Shown one piece after another: positions 1 through 6,825 of a stretch of 13,326 nucleotides of DNA. This DNA is from Microthrixaceae bacterium. GTDB lineage: Bacteria > Actinomycetota > Acidimicrobiia > Acidimicrobiales > Acidimicrobilacustridaceae. Where the stretch lies: the NCBI GenBank assembly GCA_023264915.1, contig JAHFUU010000020.1:1-13326 (forward strand), read 5' to 3'. The position numbers and the translations under genes were made by a program. Position 1 is the stretch's first letter; every line of letters starts with the position of its first letter. The notes under the pieces are model-generated. The model did no database searches. It was not told where the DNA came from and worked only from the letters and a program-made list of their open reading frames with translations.

Positions 1-9
1 GCCCTCTGA
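1..9 (+). CDS. C-terminal tail of an upstream gene, probably a PII protein (GlnK)
   Basis: Only the last three codons are in the window: GCC CTC TGA, giving Ala-Leu-stop. The stop overlaps the ATG of the following amt gene as TGATG. The complete glnK further right also ends in Glu-Ala-Leu-stop and overlaps its amt in the same TGATG arrangement. The inference is that this is the end of a second glnK. Two residues are too few to prove this; any gene ending in Ala-Leu would look the same. Confidence 0.4.
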   Translation, partial: AL

Positions 10-1769
10 TGGCAACCACACGTCGTCAAGAACCTGAAGAAGTTGTGAGGGCAGTGCCCCCTGAACGGAGGTCATCGATACAAGTGACACGTACATCACG
101 ATCCGATCAGATCGCGCCGACGGTCCGCGCCAGGACCAAGCTGCGCAGGCGGCTGGTGGCCGGAGCCGCGCTCTCGGCGTTCGCCGTGTTCTTGTGGTCA
201 GCCCAGGCGCTCGCCCAAGAGGCACCTGCCGCGCCCGACAACGCCTCCCTCGCCAAGACCCTTACCTCAACCGCGCAGAGCGCGAACCTCCTCTGGATCG
301 TCATCGGTGCAGTCCTGGTCATCTTCATGCAAGCGGGCTTCGCGCTCGTCGAGACCGGGTTCTGTCGGGGCAAGCACGCCGCCCACGTGGTTGCGACGAA
401 CTTCGCGATCTTCGGCCTTGGGTTCATTGGCTTCTTGATCCTCGGTTACCAGTTCGCCTTTGGTGGCTACAGCTTCTCTGTAGGCGGTGCGCCGAACCTG
501 TCCTTTGGCTATGAGGCTCCGATCGGCAAGGCGTTGCTCGGTTCGGGAGACTGGACGTTCCTGTGGTGGGGTGGTACTGACCTGTGGGTCATCGACGGTG
601 CTGCTCTGGCTCGGAGCGGCGCGATCCTCGGGTTCTTCCTCTACATGGTGGCGTTCATGGACACCACGGCGACGATCCCGACGGGGGCCATGGCCGAGCG
701 CTGGAAGTGGAAGAGCTTCGTGCTTTGGGGCTTCTTCTGCGGCGCCATCTACTACCCATTGTTCGCTGCGTGGACCTGGGGCGGTGGCTGGCTCGCCAAG
801 CTGGGCAACAGCATGGGCTGGGGCCAGGGCTATGTCGACTTCGCGGGCTCTGGGGTGGTCCATGCCGTGGGCGGAGTTGCGGCACTCGCTGGGGCAATGG
901 TGCTCGGCCCCCGTCTCGGGAAGTTCGACAAAGACGGGAAGCCCAGGGGTCTTCCGGGCCACAGCATCCCCATGGCCTTCCTCGGGACGTTCATCTTGTT
1001 GTTCGGTTGGTTCGGGTTCAACGCCGCATCGACGTTGTCCGCCGGTGATCCTCAGTTCGCTGTAGTAGCGGCCAACACCGCCATCGCCGCGGCATTTGGT
1101 GCGGTGATATGCATGTTCTGGGTTTGGATGCGCACTGGCAAACCCGACCCCGCGATGATGGCCAACGGGATGCTCGCAGGACTCGTGGCCATTACGGCGC
1201 CGTGCGCGTTCGTCGATCCCTGGGCTGCCGCCCTCATCGGCACCGCTGCTGCGGTTGTCGTCGTCGAGGCAGTGTTCTTCCTCGAGCGCAGGCTCAAGAT
1301 CGACGACCCGGTAGGGGCGATCTCGGTGCACGGCGTGTGTGGCCTGTTGGGAGTGCTCTGCGTGGGGCTCTTTGCCAACGGCAAGTACGGCGTCGATGCC
1401 ATGGGGTTCGCCACTGACGGCTCACCGATCGGTGGCTGGAACGGCACCACCACCCACATCGCAGGAGGACACGCACCGGGCGTGGCCGGGCTGTTCTACG
1501 GCGACGGTGGCCAGCTCATGGCACAGCTCGCTGGGATCCTCACGATCTGCACGGTCGTCTTCGGGGTCGCGTTTGCCTTCTTCAAGATCCAGAACTTCCT
1601 CACCAGGGGTGGGATCCGATCCGAGGTGGCCGACGAGGTCGCTGGGCTGGACCTGCCCGAGATGGGTGCGAGGGCCTACCCCGAGTGGTCGAGCTCCCAT
1701 GAGAGCTACCCAGATGCGAGCACTCCGACGCTGGAGGCGACGCGGGAGAAGGAGACCGTCGGGTCCTGA
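9..1769 (+). CDS. amt: Ammonium transporter Amt (first copy)
   Basis: Integral-membrane ammonium channel of the Amt/Mep/Rh family, moving NH4+/NH3 into the cell. The chain is 586 residues, much longer than E. coli AmtB, because of a basic N-terminal extension, a signal-peptide-like segment (about 49-69, ending Ala-Leu-Ala) and longer loops. The pore residues are visible: the DFAGSGVVHAVGG motif gives Asp277 and the first twin His (His285), and DPVGAISVH gives the second (His441). The tail keeps the conserved GLD-PEMG-AY element that contacts PII in relatives. The ATG at 9 overlaps the preceding stop as TGATG, matching the second module. An in-frame GTG at 84, behind GGAGG at 67-71, is an alternative that would give 561 residues and still keep the signal peptide. 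The segment after transmembrane helix 1 reads CRGKHAAHVVATN, where the second copy has the more usual TRAKNAAHTMSMN. A GC-rich hairpin follows. Confidence 0.95.
   Translation: MATTRRQEPEEVVRAVPPERRSSIQVTRTSRSDQIAPTVRARTKLRRRLVAGAALSAFAVFLWSAQALAQEAPAAPDNASLAKTLTSTAQSANLLWIVIGAVLVIFMQAGFALVETGFCRGKHAAHVVATNFAIFGLGFIGFLILGYQFAFGGYSFSVGGAPNLSFGYEAPIGKALLGSGDWTFLWWGGTDLWVIDGAALARSGAILGFFLYMVAFMDTTATIPTGAMAERWKWKSFVLWGFFCGAIYYPLFAAWTWGGGWLAKLGNSMGWGQGYVDFAGSGVVHAVGGVAALAGAMVLGPRLGKFDKDGKPRGLPGHSIPMAFLGTFILLFGWFGFNAASTLSAGDPQFAVVAANTAIAAAFGAVICMFWVWMRTGKPDPAMMANGMLAGLVAITAPCAFVDPWAAALIGTAAAVVVVEAVFFLERRLKIDDPVGAISVHGVCGLLGVLCVGLFANGKYGVDAMGFATDGSPIGGWNGTTTHIAGGHAPGVAGLFYGDGGQLMAQLAGILTICTVVFGVAFAFFKIQNFLTRGGIRSEVADEVAGLDLPEMGARAYPEWSSSHESYPDASTPTLEATREKETVGS
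67..71 (+). promoter_or_regulatory. Alternative ribosome binding site inside amt (GGAGG)
   Basis: GGAGG lies 12 bases before an in-frame GTG at 84. It would start an Amt 25 residues shorter that retains the signal-peptide-like segment. The spacing is longer than ideal and the TGATG junction favours the ATG at 9, so this is only an alternative start. Confidence 0.3.
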
Positions 1770-1795
1770 CCGCGAGCGGGACACGGTCACCGCGA

Positions 1796-1828
1796 CAGGG
1801 CCCGGCACCCGCCCGGTGCTGGGCCCTG
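1796..1828 (+). terminator. Strong GC-rich hairpin after the first amt
   Basis: The arms CAGGGCCCGGCACC (1796-1809) and GGTGCTGGGCCCTG (1815-1828) form a 14-bp stem with one G-U pair and the five-base loop CGCCC. It starts 26 bases after the amt stop codon. There is no T-tract, which is common for terminators in high-GC bacteria. It shares GGGCCCTGCTCG and an upstream CGAGCGGGAC with the hairpin after the second amt. Confidence 0.75.
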
Positions 1829-1895
1829 CTCGAGGAACTGCATTCATCAGACCCGAGACCAACAGCCCAGTACGGCAGGAGATGGACAGCAAGCG

Positions 1896-3320
1896 ATGCA
1901 CCGCCTGCACCACCAGCACACCTGGCTAGGAAGTGACCGCGCATCGGCCCGCTTCATCGGGCGGCCGGTGACACGGTTCTTGGCTATCGAGACATCTGGC
2001 GGTGCTCTTCTGCTGGCTGCCACCTTGGTCGCGCTCATCTGGGCCAACTCACCATGGTCTGGGTCCTACGCGACGTTGTGGAGCACCGAGATCACCTTTG
2101 GCGTTGGATCGTTCCGAGTCAGCGGGTCTCTTGTGCACTGGGTGAACGATGCATTGATGGCCCTGTTCTTCTTCGTCGCCGGCCTGGAGATAAAGCGCGA
2201 GCTCGTGCATGGCGAGCTCCGGAACCCCAGGGCTGCCGCACTTCCGGTGATCGGTGCAGTCGGCGGGATGATCGTCCCTGCCACTCTCTTCCTCGCTCTC
2301 AACTCAGGTGCACCGGCCAGCCACGGTTGGGGCATACCGGTGGCCACAGACATCGCGTTCGCTGTAGGAGTGGTCACCCTGCTTGGCCGGCGCTGCCCAC
2401 CCAGCCTCAAGCTCTTCCTTCTCACGCTCGCCATCGCTGACGACCTGGGCGGAATCATCATGATCGCCCTCTTCTACGCAGGGGGCATCCAGTTTGGTTG
2501 GCTGGCAGGAACCGCAGTCCTTCTAGGTGCTGTCTACCTGATGCGAAGAGCCGGCATCTGGTACATGCCCCTCTACCTGACGGTTGGGATCGGTGTCTGG
2601 ATCACCATGTACCAGTCCGGAGTTCACGCGACCGTTGCCGGAGTGCTGCTGGGCCTGCTGTGCCCCACCCGCGCTCTCAACCCTCAACCGGACGCCGAAT
2701 CCATCGCGGACAGCCTCCAGAGCCGTTCTGAGCTGACCGCAGCCGACGTGCGCAGTGCCGCGTTCTTGATCCAGGAGTCGGTTTCCGTCGACGAACGCCT
2801 GGTCGACATCCTTCACCCCTGGACGAGCTACGTGATAGTGCCCGTGTTCGCACTGGCCAACGCGGGTGTCCAGCTCAGCTCCGATGCACTACGTGAAGCT
2901 GTCAGTTCGACAGTGACTCTTGGCGTGGTCATCGGGCTGGTGGTGGGGAAGACGATCGGCGTGTTCGGCGCGACCTGGATTGCCGCAAGGATCCGCGTCG
3001 CGGTCATCCCTGATGGTGTCACGCCGCTACAGATGCTCGGCGCATCCATGGCCGCGGGGGTCGGCTTCACGGTTGCCCTGTTCGTGACCGAGCTGGCTTT
3101 CGGTGACAACCAGCACCTGGGCGACCTCGCGAAGCTGGGCATCCTCGCGGCATCAATGATGGCCGCTGCACTCAGTGCAGTCACGTTCGTGCTTGCCAAT
3201 CGCCGTGCTGCAACTGAGCTCCGCGCGCGCGCAATTGTGAACAGCGACCCGCCTGATCCCCGGACCCAAGCAGGCCGAGCTCCGGCGGCGGCGAGGTTAT
3301 CACGTGAACGATCACGGTGA
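1896..3320 (+). CDS. nhaA: Na+/H+ antiporter NhaA (first copy)
   Basis: Inner-membrane antiporter that exports Na+ (or Li+) in exchange for protons, used in sodium and pH homeostasis. The 474 residues include the N-terminal GSDR and WANSPW motifs typical of this branch and the GLEIKREL motif (97-103). The ion-binding core is ATDIAF with Asp152 (E. coli Asp133) and LAIADDLGG with Asp182/Asp183 (E. coli Asp163/164). GK at 351-352 carries the helix-X lysine, and GVGFTVALFV lies near the end. All key residues are therefore present. The start at ATG 1896 is supported by N-terminal similarity to the second NhaA; AGGAG at 1877-1881 is 14 bases upstream, a loose spacing. The 3' end overlaps the next gene by 17 bp, so the two are probably co-transcribed and translationally coupled. 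The amt hairpin lies just upstream, so expression separate from amt is likely. Confidence 0.95.
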   Translation: MHRLHHQHTWLGSDRASARFIGRPVTRFLAIETSGGALLLAATLVALIWANSPWSGSYATLWSTEITFGVGSFRVSGSLVHWVNDALMALFFFVAGLEIKRELVHGELRNPRAAALPVIGAVGGMIVPATLFLALNSGAPASHGWGIPVATDIAFAVGVVTLLGRRCPPSLKLFLLTLAIADDLGGIIMIALFYAGGIQFGWLAGTAVLLGAVYLMRRAGIWYMPLYLTVGIGVWITMYQSGVHATVAGVLLGLLCPTRALNPQPDAESIADSLQSRSELTAADVRSAAFLIQESVSVDERLVDILHPWTSYVIVPVFALANAGVQLSSDALREAVSSTVTLGVVIGLVVGKTIGVFGATWIAARIRVAVIPDGVTPLQMLGASMAAGVGFTVALFVTELAFGDNQHLGDLAKLGILAASMMAAALSAVTFVLANRRAATELRARAIVNSDPPDPRTQAGRAPAAARLSRERSR

Positions 3321-4464
3321 GCTGCTGGCCCGTGACGTCGTTCAGCGCTGGCTGGCTTGCCTTCTGCCCGAAGGATGGTCCGTGCGGGTGATGGCTTCGC
3401 ACAGCGGCGGACCACCAACCTCTGTGCAACTCGTCCCCAGAACCGGGCAAGAACGACGGCTGGCGATCGAGATGATCAGCGGCACCACCGCCGAGGTCCT
3501 CGATCTAATCAACCGGCCGATCATCTCAGAGGTGGTGGTTCTCGCGAGCTGGCTGAACCCTCGAGCGTGTGAGGCGTTGCGAAACGCGAAGGCGAACTTC
3601 GTGGACGCCACCGGGAACATCCGGTTGGTGCTGGACGACCCGGTCGTCTTCGTAGACCGTGTTGGAGCTGTGACGCAACCACGGGACGTCGACGAGGTGA
3701 TCCTCAGACGGAGGAAGGCAACGCGATTCCTGCGATACCTGATCGACGAGGCTCCCCGACAGAGGGTCAAGGAGCTCGCAGCTGCCACCGACCTCAGCAC
3801 TGGCTATGTATCCCAGTTGCTGCACGTCCTCGAAAGCCGGGACCTGGTCCGACGGGGACGGCGGGGACGGCTCGAAAGCGTGTCCATCGACGGCCTCCTC
3901 GTCCAATACGCGGAATCCTACGAGGCTCAGGCATTCTGCGAGGTCACACACTTCTCGACATCGAGCACGATCCCGGCCATCCTCGAGCGTCTGGGCTCCC
4001 TCGATGGTCACGCCGTCATCACAGGAGCCACGGCAGCCTCACGGCTGACCGGAGCACCTGCCCCCCGTACCTTGACCCTGTATGTAGCTGACGCCCGCCA
4101 CGTGGCCGCCGAACTGGGGCTTGTCCGCGTCCGTCATGCAGGTGGTGTTGTCCTGATGCAACCAACCGAGAGCTTCCTCACCGACCGAGCTTGCGATCTC
4201 GGTGGGTTGAGCTACGCCGCCGTTCCTCAGGTAGTCGCTGACTGCTTCGACGCGAGCGACGCCGGCAGCGGCGAAGCAGCCCTGCGTTGGGCTCTCGCAA
4301 ACGTGTGTCGCTGGCGAGAGCCAACCTGGCCATCCGGCAGCGGTTCGCCAGTCCCCAATGGAGTGCCGTACACCGCCAGCTCGGTACTACAAGCTCGCGC
4401 AGCGGTTGACCTCAGGGAATCGAATCCAGGGCTCCTGACCCCGTACCAGAGCGAACCATCGTGA
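3304..4464 (+). CDS. AbiEi-antitoxin-like winged-helix regulator
   Basis: A 386-residue soluble protein with three visible parts. Residues about 1-125 form an alpha/beta domain with the NPRACEALRNA...VDATGNIRLV signature (85-109), which I recall from HTH proteins with a nuclease-like N-terminus. Residues about 140-200 form a winged helix (VKELAAATDLSTGYVSQLLH, then a basic wing RRGRRGR). Residues about 210-340 resemble the AbiEi antitoxin C-terminal region, with VITGATAASRLTG (238-250), YAAVPQVVADCFD (304-316) and GSGEAALRWAL. Such proteins bind DNA and often repress their own operon. No AbiEii-type nucleotidyltransferase toxin is adjacent. The GTG start at 3304 has GAGG seven bases upstream and overlaps the nhaA end by 17 bp. 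Possible roles are control of nhaA or of the glnK-amt operon downstream; this is inferred from position only. The family call rests on recalled motifs. Confidence 0.7.
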   Translation: MNDHGELLARDVVQRWLACLLPEGWSVRVMASHSGGPPTSVQLVPRTGQERRLAIEMISGTTAEVLDLINRPIISEVVVLASWLNPRACEALRNAKANFVDATGNIRLVLDDPVVFVDRVGAVTQPRDVDEVILRRRKATRFLRYLIDEAPRQRVKELAAATDLSTGYVSQLLHVLESRDLVRRGRRGRLESVSIDGLLVQYAESYEAQAFCEVTHFSTSSTIPAILERLGSLDGHAVITGATAASRLTGAPAPRTLTLYVADARHVAAELGLVRVRHAGGVVLMQPTESFLTDRACDLGGLSYAAVPQVVADCFDASDAGSGEAALRWALANVCRWREPTWPSGSGSPVPNGVPYTASSVLQARAAVDLRESNPGLLTPYQSEPS

Positions 4465-4519
4465 GGTTCCGGTAGTCAGAAAGCGGAAAGGTTCTCTACT
4501 CGCTGCATTCATGGTTGGT

Positions 4520-4583
4520 CTACGAACGTGAAACTCTCGGTTCGTAGGTTGCCCGTGTCAGGTGAGCGAACCTGATGGGCGAC
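4520..4583 (+). promoter_or_regulatory. Two abutting stem-loops in the glnK leader (candidate structured RNA or operator)
   Basis: The first element has arms CTACGAAC (4520-4527) and GTTCGTAG (4540-4547): a perfect 8-bp stem with a 12-base loop and arms about two helical turns apart. The second begins on the very next base. GTTGCCC (4548-4554) pairs with GGGCGAC (4577-4583), one pair being G-U. After a 3/1 internal loop, TCAGGT (4558-4563) pairs with ACCTGA (4570-4575) around loop GAGCGA. No T-tract follows. It could be a 5' leader RNA, a DNA operator, or both. I do not recognise a named riboswitch. Confidence 0.5.
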
Positions 4584-4609
4584 AGCGAGGTCGTCGTGTC
4601 CCAGCGGCC

Positions 4610-4642
4610 ACCAGACGCCCTGGTTTGCCGCGCCGCACCAGG
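4610..4642 (+). promoter_or_regulatory. Mutually exclusive pairings before the glnK ribosome binding site
   Basis: CTGGT at 4620-4624 can pair with ACCAG at 4610-4614 (loop of five) or with ACCAG at 4637-4641 (6 bp when extended to CCTGGT/ACCAGG at 4619-4624/4637-4642). The two helices cannot form together. A short CCAG (4653-4656)/CTGG (4667-4670) pairing could also cover the edge of the Shine-Dalgarno. Helices this short occur by chance in GC-rich DNA, so this is tentative. Confidence 0.3.
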
Positions 4643-4668
4643 CGCGCCGATGCCAGCGTCATCTGACT

Positions 4669-4675
4669 GGAGGAG
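4669..4675 (+). promoter_or_regulatory. Ribosome binding site of glnK (GGAGGAG)
   Basis: A near-perfect Shine-Dalgarno two bases before ATG 4678 (the GGAGG core is four bases away). It fixes the glnK start. Confidence 0.8.
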
Positions 4676-4677
4676 AG

Positions 4678-5019
4678 ATGGTCCATGCCGTGGTTGCGGT
4701 GATCAAGCCGCACCGTCTGGAGAATGTCAAGGATGCCTTGCGTGACATCGGAGTCAACGGCATCACGGTGAGCGAAGTCAAAGGTTTCGGCCGTCAAGGC
4801 GGGCACACCGAGACCTACCGGGGAGCGGAGTACAGCATCGACCTGATACCCAAGGTCAAGCTCGAGATCATCTGCGATAGCAGCAATGCAGACAAGGTCA
4901 TCGACACCATCGCCGATGCCGGGCGGACCGGGACCATAGGCGACGGGAAGATCTGGGCCTACGCACTCGACCGGCTTGTACGGATCCGAACCAACGAGCG
5001 CGATGTGGAGGCGTTGTGA
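4678..5019 (+). CDS. glnK: PII nitrogen-regulatory signalling protein GlnK
   Basis: A small trimeric cytosolic PII protein that senses ATP/ADP and 2-oxoglutarate and plugs the Amt channel when nitrogen is plentiful. It has 113 residues, the normal length. The T-loop is intact: EVKGFGRQGGHTETYRGAEY, with Tyr52 at the place of the modified Tyr51 of E. coli GlnB (one extra residue at the N-terminus). In actinobacteria this Tyr is adenylylated. The B-loop/C-terminal signature TGTIGDGKIW carries the ATP-contact lysine (Lys91), and RIRTNERD follows. The gene starts at ATG 4678 behind GGAGGAG and ends in TGATG overlapping amt, so it is translationally coupled to its target. Its 213-bp leader contains the stem-loops described separately. 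GlnK is favoured over GlnB because of the link to amt. Confidence 0.97.
   Translation: MVHAVVAVIKPHRLENVKDALRDIGVNGITVSEVKGFGRQGGHTETYRGAEYSIDLIPKVKLEIICDSSNADKVIDTIADAGRTGTIGDGKIWAYALDRLVRIRTNERDVEAL
5007..5011 (+). promoter_or_regulatory. Ribosome binding site of the second amt inside glnK (GGAGG)
   Basis: GGAGG within the last glnK codons is seven bases before ATG 5019. That spacing is ideal, whereas it is only four bases from the in-frame GTG at 5016. This favours the ATG at 5019 and a TGATG stop/start overlap. Confidence 0.75.
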
Positions 5020-6680
5020 TGAGAGCTCTGGTCGACAGCTACATGACCTCGGACATGCCAGGGGAAACCCCGGCCGCCGCACCTGGGCGGCCCCTGCGCA
5101 AGCCCCTGGCAGTTCGGATGGCCATTGGCGGGGCCATCGCTGCGGGAGCGACGGCGGTGGTCCTCACAGGCGTGGCTTGGGCGGACGACCCTGCCACGAC
5201 GATGGCAAGCAAGGCTGACCTGAACAAGCTGGCACAGGGAACGAACCTGCTCTGGATCGTCACGTCCGCCGCACTGGTCATGTTCATGCAGGCCGGCTTC
5301 GCTCTGCTCGAGACGGGCTTCACGCGAGCCAAGAACGCCGCTCACACGATGAGCATGAACATCGCCGTGTTCGGCACCGGCGCCGCAGGGTTCTTCATCT
5401 GCGGCTACGCGTTCATGTTTGGCGGATACTCAGCCAACATCCCAGGATCTTACTGGGGGTACTCCACCCCGATCGGCGGGTCGCTGGTCGGATCAGGCCA
5501 ATGGACCTTCCTATGGAAGGGTGGCTTCTTCATGGGCGGCCTGCCCGACAACATCCCGCCCGGTGCGATCCTGGGCTTCTTCTTGTACATGCTGGCCTTC
5601 ATGGACACCGCCGCGACCATCCCAACCGGTTCGATGGCTGAACGCTGGAAGTTCAAGTCCTTCGCACTGTGGGGCTTCTTCTGCGGCGCTCTCTATTACC
5701 CGATCTTCGGGGCCTGGACGTGGGGTGGGGGTTGGCTGAGCCAGCTGGGCAACACCATGGGCTGGGGCCAGGGTTACGTCGACTTCGCCGGCTCAGGCGT
5801 CGTCCACGCCGTCGGCGGTGTGGCCGCCCTCACGGGGGCCAAGGTACTGGGCGCTCGTCGAGGCAAGTACACCAAGGATGGCAAGCCGCGAGGTATCCCT
5901 GGTCACAGCATCGCTCTGGCTGGCGCCGGCTGCCTGGTTCTGATGTTCGGATGGTTCGGTTTCAACGCCGGCTCGACGCTCCAGGTGACTGACTTGCAGT
6001 TCGGTCTGGTCGCCGCCAACACAGCCATCGCCGCATCCTTCGGGCTGTGTGCAGCGATGATCTGGGTGTGGTTCCGCACGGGCAAGCCTGATCCTGCCAT
6101 GATCATCAACGGCTTGCTCGCTGGTCTGGTCGCGATAACAGCTCCGTGCGCATTCGTTGACCCGTGGGCTGCGGCGGTGATCGGACTCATCGCCGGATGC
6201 CTCGTAGTCGAGGCTGTGTTCTTCGTGGACCGGAAGGTCAAGGTCGATGATCCCGTGGGTGCAGTCGGCGTGCACTTCGTGAATGGTCTATGGGGAGTCC
6301 TGGCACTAGGGATCTTCGCCAGCGGCAAGTACGGCGCCGACGCCATGGGGCCGGGTCTCGGCTGGAACAGCACCACCACGCACGTGACCAGTGGGAAGGC
6401 CGCGGCTGTCGGAGGCCTGATCTCAGGTGATGTCGGCCAGTTCGTCGCCCAGCTCGTGGGCATGGCGACGATCGTCATCGTGATGGGTGGCCTGTCGTTC
6501 ACCTTCTTCTGGGTCTCAAAGCGGCTCATCGGCATCCGAAGCGACGAGGCCGACGAGATCGAGGGCCTCGACGTGCCCGAGATGGGCATCCCCGCCTACC
6601 CGGACTTCGTGGGCACCCACGAAGGACTGGGGCATGAGGGAGAGACCGTTCCCTCACAGAAGCTCGTCACAAGTAGCTGA
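5019..6680 (+). CDS. amt: Ammonium transporter Amt (second copy)
   Basis: Amt-family ammonium channel of 553 residues, closely similar to the first copy along its length. It begins with a signal-peptide-like segment (about 30-56, ending GVAWA). The channel motifs are complete: DFAGSGVVHAVGG with Asp255 and His263, and DPVGAVGVH with the second pore His419. The segment TRAKNAAHTMSMN after the first helix is the usual family form. The cytoplasmic tail has EIEGLDVPEMG followed by AYPDF, the region where GlnK docks in relatives. Its start overlaps the glnK stop, giving the classic glnK-amt operon; GlnK should block this channel on nitrogen upshift. A hairpin follows at 6701. In-frame GTG 5016 is a less likely start. 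It may be the main housekeeping copy, because it keeps the more usual sequence where the first copy diverges. Confidence 0.97.
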   Translation: MRALVDSYMTSDMPGETPAAAPGRPLRKPLAVRMAIGGAIAAGATAVVLTGVAWADDPATTMASKADLNKLAQGTNLLWIVTSAALVMFMQAGFALLETGFTRAKNAAHTMSMNIAVFGTGAAGFFICGYAFMFGGYSANIPGSYWGYSTPIGGSLVGSGQWTFLWKGGFFMGGLPDNIPPGAILGFFLYMLAFMDTAATIPTGSMAERWKFKSFALWGFFCGALYYPIFGAWTWGGGWLSQLGNTMGWGQGYVDFAGSGVVHAVGGVAALTGAKVLGARRGKYTKDGKPRGIPGHSIALAGAGCLVLMFGWFGFNAGSTLQVTDLQFGLVAANTAIAASFGLCAAMIWVWFRTGKPDPAMIINGLLAGLVAITAPCAFVDPWAAAVIGLIAGCLVVEAVFFVDRKVKVDDPVGAVGVHFVNGLWGVLALGIFASGKYGADAMGPGLGWNSTTTHVTSGKAAAVGGLISGDVGQFVAQLVGMATIVIVMGGLSFTFFWVSKRLIGIRSDEADEIEGLDVPEMGIPAYPDFVGTHEGLGHEGETVPSQKLVTSS

Positions 6681-6700
6681 CACCCGAGCGGGACCTAAGT

Positions 6701-6732
6701 GCAGGGCCCTGGCCAACAGGCTGGGGCCCTGC
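6701..6732 (+). terminator. GC-rich hairpin after the second amt, related to the first
   Basis: GCAGGGCCCTGGCC (6701-6714) pairs with GGCTGGGGCCCTGC (6719-6732) around the loop AACA: 14 bp with two G-U pairs. It lies 20 bases after the amt stop and ends the operon before the convergent kup. It shares GGGCCCTGCTCG and the post-stop CGAGCGGGAC with the hairpin after the first amt. Confidence 0.75.
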
Positions 6733-6757
6733 TCGGTTCCTGAATGGACCAGGCCAC

Positions 6758-6790
6758 TCGTGATTGCTCACTTGGGGGATCGTGACTGCT
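6758..6790. repeat. 11-bp direct repeat with 22-bp period
   Basis: TCGTGATTGCT (6758-6768) and TCGTGACTGCT (6780-6790) differ at one base and are offset by 22 bp, about two helical turns. They lie between the convergent amt and kup 3' ends. No function is evident; it may be chance. Confidence 0.3.
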
Positions 6791-6825
6791 ACGAGAGTCC
6801 GATCTCAGAGAGGCCAGGTGGCCGA

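Noticed and set aside
267..1331. Long open frame on the minus strand opposite the first amt
   Set aside because: Its translation is low-complexity, rich in Glu/Arg/Pro/His, with no family motif. It mirrors the codon bias of the real gene, as is usual in GC-rich DNA.
1882..1929. Fifteen-codon open frame ahead of and overlapping the nhaA start, a possible leader peptide
   Set aside because: ATG 1882 directly follows AGGAG with no spacing, and there is no hairpin/attenuator arrangement to support translation.
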